From an uncultured Pseudomonadota bacterium (GTDB lineage Bacteria; Myxococcota_A; UBA796; SXON01), in assembly GCA_903885375.1 (NCBI GenBank), contig CAISIK010000038.1, positions 1 through 39,151 on the forward strand: a DNA stretch of 39,151 bases. Reading direction: 5' to 3'. Position 1 is the first letter of the stretch; each line of letters begins with the position of its first letter. This document shows positions 7,765-14,641 of this stretch, piece after piece. The notes under the pieces were generated by a model. That model was not told where the DNA came from and ran no database searches. It worked only from the letters and a program-made list of their open reading frames with translations. Both the position numbers and the translations under genes were made by a program.

Positions 7765-8493
7765 TCAGGGGTGGGGAACCCCGCCTCGCCCCTTCGCCGC
7801 CTGCACCAGCGCCTCGAACAGGGCGCCGTTGCGCAGCTCGGGGTGCCCTTGCACCCCCACCACGAACCGGGCCCCAGGGAGCCACACCGCCTCCACCACC
7901 CCATCCGGCGCGGTGGCGAGCGGCCGTAGCGGCCCGAGCGCGCCGGCGGCCTGGTGGTGTGTGGAGTTGGTGTCGCGGCCGATGAGGCGGATGAGCGCTT
8001 CGGGCGCGCCGGGGGCGGGCACGAGCGCGTGGCCCGCCTCCGTCGGGTCGTTGGCCTGCTCGTGGCCCTCGACGTGCTGTACCAGCGTGCCGCCCAGCGC
8101 CACGACGAGCGCCTGCATCCCCCCGCAGAGGCCGAGGAGCGGGAGCTCGGCGGCCACGGCCTCGCGGCAGAGCTCGAGCTCGAGGTCGGTGCGGTCCTCG
8201 TCCACCCGGTCGAGGCGGGCGCTCACGGCGGCGCCGTAGCGGGAGGGGTGGATGTCGAAGGCGCCGCCCGTCACCACGACGGCGTGCACGAGCGGGAGGA
8301 GGGCGAGCGCGCCCGGGGCATCGCCGGGGGGGAGGAGCACGGCCACGCCACCGGCGGCCCGGACCCGCGCCACCACGGCTTCTTGGAGGTACACCTCGGG
8401 GCGGGGGTGGCGCACCTTGCCCGCCGGCGGGTTGGTGGGCCCGGCCGCGCGGCGGTCGCAGGTGATGGCTACGAGCGGGCGGAAGGGCGGCAT
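7765..8493 (-). CDS. Gamma-glutamyl-gamma-aminobutyrate hydrolase-like class-I amidotransferase (peptidase C26)
   Basis: A 242-residue class-I glutamine-amidotransferase-fold hydrolase. The catalytic nucleophile is Cys123 in GLCGGMQ, with His217 and Glu219 in GHPE; VVVTGGAFDIHPSRYG matches the PuuD-type active-site loop. Family members hydrolyse gamma-glutamyl amides, for example gamma-glutamyl-GABA in putrescine catabolism. No putrescine genes are next to it, so the substrate is open. It diverges from the TetR-alkB pair. The start is supported by the extended -10 TGcTACGGT nine bases before the ATG. Confidence 0.88.
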   Translation of the reverse strand: MPPFRPLVAITCDRRAAGPTNPPAGKVRHPRPEVYLQEAVVARVRAAGGVAVLLPPGDAPGALALLPLVHAVVVTGGAFDIHPSRYGAAVSARLDRVDEDRTDLELELCREAVAAELPLLGLCGGMQALVVALGGTLVQHVEGHEQANDPTEAGHALVPAPGAPEALIRLIGRDTNSTHHQAAGALGPLRPLATAPDGVVEAVWLPGARFVVGVQGHPELRNGALFEALVQAAKGRGGVPHP

Positions 8494-8502
8494 GGTGGGC
8501 GC

Positions 8503-8508
8503 ACCGTA
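8503..8508 (-). promoter_or_regulatory. Extended -10 element (TGcTACGGT) for the C26 hydrolase
   Basis: On the minus strand TACGGT with an upstream TGc is nine bases before the ATG at 8493. There is no Shine-Dalgarno sequence, so the transcript is likely leaderless or nearly so. Confidence 0.45.
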
Positions 8509-8567
8509 GCATTGATGGCGGGGCGGAGCGGCCGCCAGTCTGCCGCTCGCCCGCGGCTGAAAGAAGA

Positions 8568-8594
8568 TGAAAACTTTTCAATGAAAGTTTTTCA
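8568..8594 (+). promoter_or_regulatory. Tandem palindromic operator upstream of tetR-alkB
   Basis: TGAAAACTTTTCA (8568-8580) is a perfect odd palindrome. TGAAAGTTTTTCA (8582-8594), one base further on, is the same site with one central mismatch. An outer GCTGAAA/TTTCAGC dyad frames both. The sites end eight bases before the extended -10 of the TetR gene and cover its -35 region, as expected for autorepression. Confidence 0.75.
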
Positions 8595-8602
8595 GCGCGT
8601 GC

Positions 8603-8608
8603 TACCTT
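8603..8608 (+). promoter_or_regulatory. Extended -10 element (TGcTACCTT) for tetR-alkB
   Basis: TACCTT with an upstream TGc is six bases before the GTG at 8615, and no Shine-Dalgarno sequence is present. It lies immediately downstream of the tandem operator. Confidence 0.5.
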
Positions 8609-8614
8609 GCGCCC

Positions 8615-9199
8615 GTGGACGACAGCCCGCGCGCCTCCGCCCGCCGCGCCAGCCTCATCGAGCTGGGGCGCCGCGTGTTCGCCGAGCGCAGCTACGATGA
8701 GGTCACCACGCAGTTCCTCGCCGAGAGCGGGGAGATGTCGATGGGCCTGCTCTACCGCTATTTCGGCGACAAGCGCGGGTTCTACCTTGCCTGCCTGCGC
8801 GATGCGGCGGCGGAGCTCCTCGGGCTCGTGCAGTTCGTGCCCGGCCCGGGCGGCGCGGGGGCGGCGCTCACCTCCTTCTTCGATGCCGTGGCGGCCAACC
8901 CGGGGTTCTTCCGCGGGGTCCTCCGCGGTGGCATCGGGGCCGACGCCGAGGCGTGGCGCATCGTGCAGGGGGTGCGCAACGAGATCGTGGCCCGCCTCTT
9001 CGTGGCCGCCGGCCGCGCCGATGCCGGGCTGGGCGCCCCCCCGCAGGAGCACCTCGCGCTGCATGCCTGGCTCGGCAGCGTGGAGTCGGCCACCCTCTTC
9101 TGGCTCGATGGCAACGGGGTGGACCGCGCCGCGGTCGAGCACCTCATCCTGCGCACCCTCCCCGAGTTCCTCCCCCGCGCCCCCGTGGAGCCCTCATGA
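8615..9199 (+). CDS. TetR-family transcriptional regulator
   Basis: A 194-residue TetR-type repressor. The N-terminal helix-turn-helix spans about residues 14-58 and ends in the diagnostic LLYRYFGDKRGFYLACL. The C-terminal region is all-helical and probably binds the effector. It is cotranscribed with alkB (ATGA overlap at 9196-9199) and sits directly downstream of a tandem palindromic operator, so it probably represses itself and alkB and is released by an alkane, fatty acid or acyl-CoA; the effector is inference. The GTG start at 8615 fits the -10 six bases before it. Confidence 0.92.
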   Translation: MDDSPRASARRASLIELGRRVFAERSYDEVTTQFLAESGEMSMGLLYRYFGDKRGFYLACLRDAAAELLGLVQFVPGPGGAGAALTSFFDAVAANPGFFRGVLRGGIGADAEAWRIVQGVRNEIVARLFVAAGRADAGLGAPPQEHLALHAWLGSVESATLFWLDGNGVDRAAVEHLILRTLPEFLPRAPVEPS

Positions 9200-10218
9200 A
9201 GAACGTCCTCCGGTTCCTGCCCCTCTTCGTGAGCCCGCTCCTCGGGCTCATCGCCGTGAGCCACTCCGGGTGGTGGGTGATCAGCGGTCCCGTCTTCACG
9301 TGGGTGATGATTCCGATCCTCGACCAGATCGTCGGGCTCGACACCGAGAACCGGGAGGACGGTCGATGGGCCCCGCTCCTGCGCCTCCTGCCCATGGCGT
9401 TCGTGCCCGTGCAGCTCCTCCTGCTCGCGGCCGCGCTGCAGCGCCTCGTGAACCTGCCGCTCGGTTGGGAGGCCGCGGGCCTCGTCTGGGGAACGTCCCT
9501 GGGCACCGCCATCGCCATCCTGGTGGCGCACGAGCTCATGCACCGCAAGAGCGCGGTCGAGCAGCGGCTCGCGGAGGTGCTGATGGCGAGCGCCACCTAC
9601 ACGCACTTCTGCATCGAGCACGTGCACGGCCACCACAAGCGCGTGGCCACCCCCGACGATCCCGCCAGCGCCCGGCTCGGCGAGTCGCTCTACGCCTTCC
9701 TCCCGCGCACGCTCGTGGGTTCCTGGCGGAGCGCGTGGCACATCGAACACGAGCGGCTCACGCGCCGCGGCCTCGGGGTGTGGACGCCGCGCAACCGCAT
9801 GCTCCAGTACATCGTGGCCCAGGCCGTCCTGCTCGGTGCGATCGGCCTGTGGCTCGGGCCCGTGGGCGTGGGTTGGTTCCTCCTGCAGTCCGCGCTCGCG
9901 GTGCTCCTGCTCGAGAACATCAACTACGTGGAGCACTACGGGCTCAGCCGCAAGCGCACCGACGCGGGGGCGTACGAGCGGGTGCGTCCCGAGCACAGCT
10001 GGAACGCGAGCCACGCCGTGAGCAACAGCATGCTGCTCTCGCTGGCCCGCCACAGCGACCACCACGCCTACGTGAGCCGCCCCTACAGCGAGCTCCGCCA
10101 CTGGGAAGGCGCCCCCCAGCTCCCGGGCGGCTACGCGAACATGACGCTGCTCGCGCTGGTGCCGCCGCTCTGGTTCCGCGTGATGAACCCGCGGGTGGCG
10201 AGGTTGGGGTTGGGGTGA
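9196..10218 (+). CDS. alkB: AlkB-type membrane di-iron alkane monooxygenase
   Basis: A 340-residue integral membrane di-iron hydroxylase. The histidine boxes are intact: HELMH (112-116), EHVHGHH (141-147), NYVEHYG (243-249) and RHSDHH (285-290). About six hydrophobic helices surround them. The family hydroxylates medium- to long-chain alkanes at the terminal carbon using O2 and electrons from rubredoxin. No rubredoxin is fused or adjacent, so electron transfer partners must lie elsewhere. It is shorter than the roughly 400-residue Pseudomonas AlkB but all boxes are present. The start overlaps the tetR stop (ATGA). Confidence 0.93.
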   Translation: MKNVLRFLPLFVSPLLGLIAVSHSGWWVISGPVFTWVMIPILDQIVGLDTENREDGRWAPLLRLLPMAFVPVQLLLLAAALQRLVNLPLGWEAAGLVWGTSLGTAIAILVAHELMHRKSAVEQRLAEVLMASATYTHFCIEHVHGHHKRVATPDDPASARLGESLYAFLPRTLVGSWRSAWHIEHERLTRRGLGVWTPRNRMLQYIVAQAVLLGAIGLWLGPVGVGWFLLQSALAVLLLENINYVEHYGLSRKRTDAGAYERVRPEHSWNASHAVSNSMLLSLARHSDHHAYVSRPYSELRHWEGAPQLPGGYANMTLLALVPPLWFRVMNPRVARLGLG

Positions 10219-10262
10219 TGCCGCGCGACCGTCCTCGGGGCGGGCGCCCTCGCCCGGCATCA
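10216..10262. terminator. Possible bidirectional transcript-end hairpin
   Basis: TGATGCCG (10216-10223, including the alkB stop) and CGGCATCA (10255-10262) are a perfect 8-bp inverted repeat around a GC-rich loop. A smaller GGCCC/GGGCC stem follows at 10283-10297. Both lie between the convergent alkB and lipoprotein genes. There is no T-tract, so it may act as an RNA-stabilising end or with Rho rather than as a classical terminator. Confidence 0.4.
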
Positions 10263-10306
10263 CGCGCCGTCGAGGGGCTCCCGGCCCGCGCGGGGCCGCC
10301 GAGCGC

Positions 10307-10864
10307 CTAGGGCAGCTCCTGGACCCGCGTTTGTTTCTTCTGCGCGGTGACCTTCACCACGAGGTCGTCGTTGGGGCCAGCGCGGTGGAGGATGATCCGC
10401 CGGAAGGACTGGAACTGGGTGACGCGGTATTCGCGCGTGAAGCTGAGGTAGCGGTCGACCAGGCCGGAAAAGCCGCAGGCCACCATCGCCTGCTCGCGCC
10501 GCATCGGCTCCGGCAGGGGGACGATGATCTCGTCGATCTCGTCCTCTTCCAGGGTGATGGTGCCGCGCTCGAGGCGCTTCACCTCGTGCCCACGGGCATC
10601 GGTCGAGGTTTCCAGCAGGGCGCCGAGCTGCTCGAGCACGATGGTGCGCACGTTCTCCCAGCGGCGGCCGCCGAGGAACTGCGCATCCACGTACACCCCT
10701 TCGGGTTTTTCGTAGTTCACCTCGAGGTTGCGCGGCGAGGTGCGCAGCTCCTCGCGCTCGCGCTTCTCGGCGATCTGCTCGGGCGTGGCCGGGACGGGGC
10801 GCACGGCGCGCACGGCCGGTTCGTCGCCGCCGGAACAGGCCAGGGTGAGCAGGAGGGCGAGCAC
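10307..10864 (-). CDS. Small lipoprotein of unknown function
   Basis: A 185-residue protein with a very short lipoprotein leader (MLALLLTLAC, Cys10). After a Pro/Glu-rich linker it has an alpha/beta-looking region containing GRRWENVRTIVLEQLGALLE, an acidic LEEDEIDEIIVPLP stretch and a basic end (KKQTRVQELP). I do not recognise a family. It is the last gene of a three-gene minus-strand run after corA (43-base gap) but also has its own promoter-like TAGGTT five bases before the GTG start, so it may be transcribed separately. Confidence 0.75.
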   Translation of the reverse strand: MLALLLTLACSGGDEPAVRAVRPVPATPEQIAEKREREELRTSPRNLEVNYEKPEGVYVDAQFLGGRRWENVRTIVLEQLGALLETSTDARGHEVKRLERGTITLEEDEIDEIIVPLPEPMRREQAMVACGFSGLVDRYLSFTREYRVTQFQSFRRIILHRAGPNDDLVVKVTAQKKQTRVQELP

Positions 10865-10869
10865 GCGAG

Positions 10870-10875
10870 AACCTA
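10870..10875 (-). promoter_or_regulatory. Putative -10 element (TAGGTT) for the small lipoprotein
   Basis: On the minus strand TAGGTT is five bases before the GTG at 10864, within the 43-base gap after corA. No Shine-Dalgarno sequence is present. Confidence 0.42.
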
Positions 10876-10907
10876 ACCGACGGCGGCGCGCGGTCAGCGC
10901 CGCACCG

Positions 10908-11861
10908 CTACATCCACCGTTTGCGACGGAACCAGAGCACCAGCGCGGCCGCGCTCGCCAGCATCAGGCCCACCGCGTGCCAGAAGCCGTACGGCGAGTC
11001 GGCGTCGGGGATGTGGCTGAAGTTCATGCCGAGGGCGCCGGAGATCACGGTCATCGGCAGGAGCATCGTGCTCACCAGCGCGAGGTACTTCATCACGCGG
11101 TTCAGGCGGTCGTCGGCACGCTTGCGCTGCACCTCCATCGCGCCGCCGCACACATCCACGAGGAGCGCCGCGGAGTCGCTGATGGCGTTGATGTGGTCGA
11201 GCACGTCGCGGAAGTAGAGGGCGCCGGCCTCGGAGAGCTCGCCGCCTTCGAGGATGCGGCGGAGCACCTCGTGCTGCGGCAGCATCATCCGGCGCATGAC
11301 CAGCACCTGGCGGCGCAAGGCCACCAGCTCGTCGAGGGTGCTGATCTCCCGGTCGGCCTCGGCGCGGGCCTCGAGGTCGTCGAGCGTGTCCTCCCAGCGT
11401 TCGAGCAGCGGCATGAACTCGTCGATGACGGCGTCGATCAGCGCGTGGAGCAGGCGATCGGCGCCGGTGCCCACCCGCTCTCCATCCCGCTCCAGGAGCT
11501 CGCGGACATGCTCCAGCGCGCTCACCGGCCGATCGTGGACGGTCACGACCAATCCGGGGCGCACGAAGATGCGGAGGGAGGTGGTGTCGAGGTCCTCGAT
11601 CGTGGCGGTGTCGAGCGCCTGGAGCACGATGAAGGTGTGGTTGGGGTAGCGCTCGTACTTGGCGCGCCGCTGGGGGTGGACACAATCCTCGAGCGCCAGC
11701 GGGTGGAAGCGCCAGTCGGCGGGCAGCACGGCGAGGCCGAGCGCCGAGGTGGCGAGCACATCCACCCAGACCGTGGCGTCGGCCGGTGCGTTGGTGGCGA
11801 GCTGGATGCCATCCGCTCGGGTTCGGTGGCCGTCGGCCAGGATCAGGGTCGTACGGACCAC
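10908..11861 (-). CDS. corA: CorA-family divalent cation (Mg2+/Co2+/Ni2+ or Zn2+) transporter
   Basis: A 317-residue 2-TM-GxN channel. A long N-terminal cytoplasmic alpha/beta and helical domain precedes two C-terminal helices. The signature GMN is at 278-280 (ISGALGMNFSHIP), with Leu where Tyr or Phe usually precedes it. The first TM helix is about 260-277, the second about 292-310, and the protein ends in the usual basic cluster (RRKRWM). The ion is not predictable from this. The GTG start has GGAG seven bases upstream, located inside the end of the preceding propeller gene, which stops only four bases before. Confidence 0.93.
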   Translation of the reverse strand: MVRTTLILADGHRTRADGIQLATNAPADATVWVDVLATSALGLAVLPADWRFHPLALEDCVHPQRRAKYERYPNHTFIVLQALDTATIEDLDTTSLRIFVRPGLVVTVHDRPVSALEHVRELLERDGERVGTGADRLLHALIDAVIDEFMPLLERWEDTLDDLEARAEADREISTLDELVALRRQVLVMRRMMLPQHEVLRRILEGGELSEAGALYFRDVLDHINAISDSAALLVDVCGGAMEVQRKRADDRLNRVMKYLALVSTMLLPMTVISGALGMNFSHIPDADSPYGFWHAVGLMLASAAALVLWFRRKRWM

Positions 11862-11865
11862 GGCG

Positions 11866-14589
11866 CTACTCCAGCCAGTCGATGCTCGCTTCGGTTTCGC
11901 TCGGCGTGGCCGTGAGCCACTCGCCCGTGTAGGGCGGCTGGTCGGCGACCGCGAGCACGTCGGTGCCGTTGCTCGGGTCCTTCACGATGGCGGCGACCCA
12001 GAGGCCGTCGTCGCTCACGCGCACGCGGGAGAACGTGGTGCCCGAGGCGCCGGCGTGCAGCAGCACATCGTCGGAGTGGTCGGTGAACGCCATGTGCAGC
12101 TCGTTGTCCACCGTGTACACCACGCGGCCGGCCGCGGTGACCCCCCACACGCGCTCGGCGCTGCCGGTGTTGAGCCAGCTCACGGAGCCGCTTCCATCCA
12201 TCTCGTAGAGCATCACATCGCCCGAGCAGTCGAGCGCGATGGTGTCGAGGTCCCACCAGATGGGGTGGGCGCAGGTGGTGGGCGCGATGGTGGCGGGGCC
12301 GCGGCTGCCGGAGACCGGGCTCACCTCGACGGCGCCGTCCTTGCGGGTGCTGGCGAGCCAGTTGCTGTCGCTCGAGAAGGCGAGACCATCGGGGTCGGTG
12401 CCGGCGGTGGTGGAGAGCTGCAGGAGCGGGGTGCCATCCACCTCGTAGACCCACACCTGCGGGTTGGCCGAGCCGTAGCCCTGGAGCGCCACCAGCGTGT
12501 GGTCGGGCGAAACCCGGAGCGCCGACCAGTACGACGAGGAGCTGCCGAAGTTGCCCCAGTTGCTGCCGTCGGTCTCCGCGAACCAGGTGTACACGTTGAG
12601 CAGGCCCATGAGCAGGTCGGCCGTGCCATCCACCTGGATGTCGACCACCGACACCACCGCGTCGGTGATGAGCGGGGTGGTGGTGCCATCGCTGTTGACC
12701 TGCCAGATGTCGGTGCCCTGGGCCACCACGAGGTCGGGCACGGCGCCGGCATCGGCATAGAGGTTGAGCGTGGTGCAGCCGAGCGAGGCCGCCTGGTCGG
12801 TGACGGGGCTCACCGCCCAGCCATCGGCCCACACGTAGGCCGTGCCCACGCCGGCGGTGTTCACCGTGTAGCTGCCGTCGGCCGCGGTGACCGCGGAGTC
12901 GAACGCGGAGGACCACATCGTGAGGCCCGCTGCGGGCACTCCGCCCTCGCCGAAGACGCTGCCGGTCACGCAGCCCGCTTCGGGGGCCTCGAAGCTCGGC
13001 CCCTCCACGCAGGCGCCCGACTCGCAGCCACCGGCGGAGGCCTCGACCGTGACCACGTCGGAGAGCGACACGGGCTGCGCGCCCACGAGCCAGTCGGCGG
13101 TGAAGGTGGTGGAGCCATCATCGGTGGTGGCGCAGGCGCCGCCTTCGCCGTCGGTCGTGGTCCAGGCACCATCGTCGGTGGCGACCGACACGCCGGAAAC
13201 GGCCGTGCCGGCGTCGCTCACCTCCACGAACACGCAGCCGGCGGGAGCCTGGAGGTTGCCGAGGCGCGTGCAGGAGCCGGCCTCCACCGAGGTGCCCTCG
13301 GCCACGGAGAACGCCTTGCTGTAGCCGCCGGGGCCCCGCAGGCGGAAGGTGTTGCCCGCGCGGGCGTAGAACGTGACGCTGGCCGCGCCGCCATCCACCA
13401 CGCTGCTCACGAAGTCGCCCTCCTCCCACGCGAAGGGCGAGGCCGGGAGCGCGCTCCCATCGGCGCCGTAGAGGTTGCCCGTGGCGCAGCCCGCGGGCGA
13501 GAGCGCCACGTTGCCGGCATCGGTGCAGTCGCCGCAGGTGTCGTCGGTGCCCGTGGCGGTGACGGTGCTCACGCCCGACCACACCGCGCCCAGCTCGTCG
13601 ACCTGATCGACGAGCAGGGAGGTGCCGCCGCCGCTGCCCATCACGCAGAAGGTGCCATCCGCGCCGGTGGTGACCTCGTCGAGAAACGCGGCGGGCGCGG
13701 TGGAGTCGGGGCGCACGTAGGCCCGCACGCGGGCGCCGGGCGCGGGCGCTCCGGCGCTCGTGACCACGGTGCCGCTGAGGCAGCCGGAGGCATCGAGGCG
13801 GCCCGCGGCGTACACGCCGCCCTCGCTCACCTCGAAGACCACGCCGAAGCCCGACCCGAGGCTCACCACGTCGGCCGTGCCCACGACCGCCCAGGTGCCG
13901 CCGACATCCTGGAGGATGCTGGCGCTGGAGCCCACGGTGTTGCCGTACACCGGCAGGGTGACGCTGGCCGGGGCCGAAAGGGTGATCGCACCCGCGGGGC
14001 CGGCGAACTCCACCTCGGCGGCGCCCAGGACCGTGGCCACGTTGCCATCGGCATCGAGCACGCCCGCGGGGAGGGCATCGAGCCCGGCGCTCACGAGGTC
14101 GATCGGATCGAAACGAACGGCGGCCACGCCCGTACCGAGGCTGCCCGGATCGAGCACCAGGGAGGCGCCGCCCACCGTGAGGGCGCCGCCGTTGTCGGCC
14201 CGGACGGCCTGCGCGACGCGCACGGGAACCAGGCCCACCCGCGCGTTGCCCACCGCGTGCGCGTAGGTGCGGGCGGCCGTGCGGCGCCCCTCCATCGTGA
14301 ACGTGAGCTCGAACGGGCCCTCGCCCTTGACGGAAAACGTGCCGTCGGCCCCGGTGACCACCGGCGAGCCGGCCCCCGAAACCGTGACACCGGCCAGCGG
14401 CAGCCCGGTGGCCCCGGTGGTGACGCCTGAAACCGTGATGTCCTCCGAGGGCGTGCCCGAGGTGTCGCCGGAGTCGGCCGTGTCGGTGCCGCTGTCGGTG
14501 GACGCGAGGTCCGTGCCGGGGTCGGCGAAGGGCTCCGAGCAGGCGACGAGGATCAGGAGCAGGGAGAGCGCGGGGGGGGGCCGATACAT
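11866..14589 (-). CDS. Large lipoprotein with carboxypeptidase-regulatory-like domains and a C-terminal propeller
   Basis: A 907-residue exported lipoprotein: leader MYRPPPALSLLLILVAC (Cys17), then a D/T/S/G-rich linker. The first two thirds contain several Ig-like carboxypeptidase-regulatory-like modules, seen as repeats of the type VTxGADGTFxV and SGTVVTSAGAPAPGARV, with paired Cys. The last third is a beta-propeller with TolB/WD-like blades (LRVSPDHTLVALQGYG, LAFSSDSNWLAS, VRVSDDGLWVAAIV). Probably surface-anchored; no enzymatic motif is visible. It is followed four bases later by corA, an unusual pairing. The internal ATG at 14589 is chosen over an upstream start because it begins the leader and has a -10 element eight bases before. 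Confidence 0.82.
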   Translation of the reverse strand: MYRPPPALSLLLILVACSEPFADPGTDLASTDSGTDTADSGDTSGTPSEDITVSGVTTGATGLPLAGVTVSGAGSPVVTGADGTFSVKGEGPFELTFTMEGRRTAARTYAHAVGNARVGLVPVRVAQAVRADNGGALTVGGASLVLDPGSLGTGVAAVRFDPIDLVSAGLDALPAGVLDADGNVATVLGAAEVEFAGPAGAITLSAPASVTLPVYGNTVGSSASILQDVGGTWAVVGTADVVSLGSGFGVVFEVSEGGVYAAGRLDASGCLSGTVVTSAGAPAPGARVRAYVRPDSTAPAAFLDEVTTGADGTFCVMGSGGGTSLLVDQVDELGAVWSGVSTVTATGTDDTCGDCTDAGNVALSPAGCATGNLYGADGSALPASPFAWEEGDFVSSVVDGGAASVTFYARAGNTFRLRGPGGYSKAFSVAEGTSVEAGSCTRLGNLQAPAGCVFVEVSDAGTAVSGVSVATDDGAWTTTDGEGGACATTDDGSTTFTADWLVGAQPVSLSDVVTVEASAGGCESGACVEGPSFEAPEAGCVTGSVFGEGGVPAAGLTMWSSAFDSAVTAADGSYTVNTAGVGTAYVWADGWAVSPVTDQAASLGCTTLNLYADAGAVPDLVVAQGTDIWQVNSDGTTTPLITDAVVSVVDIQVDGTADLLMGLLNVYTWFAETDGSNWGNFGSSSSYWSALRVSPDHTLVALQGYGSANPQVWVYEVDGTPLLQLSTTAGTDPDGLAFSSDSNWLASTRKDGAVEVSPVSGSRGPATIAPTTCAHPIWWDLDTIALDCSGDVMLYEMDGSGSVSWLNTGSAERVWGVTAAGRVVYTVDNELHMAFTDHSDDVLLHAGASGTTFSRVRVSDDGLWVAAIVKDPSNGTDVLAVADQPPYTGEWLTATPSETEASIDWLE

Positions 14590-14597
14590 GGTGCGGG

Positions 14598-14603
14598 AGT
14601 GTA
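14598..14603 (-). promoter_or_regulatory. Putative -10 element (TACACT) for the propeller lipoprotein-corA unit
   Basis: On the minus strand GGGATACACT lies eight bases before the ATG at 14589, without a Shine-Dalgarno sequence. The identical hexamer precedes the CotH gene at 3210. Confidence 0.45.
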
Positions 14604-14641
14604 TCCCATGAACAACCCGGGCGATCATCGCGGCCGGTGCT

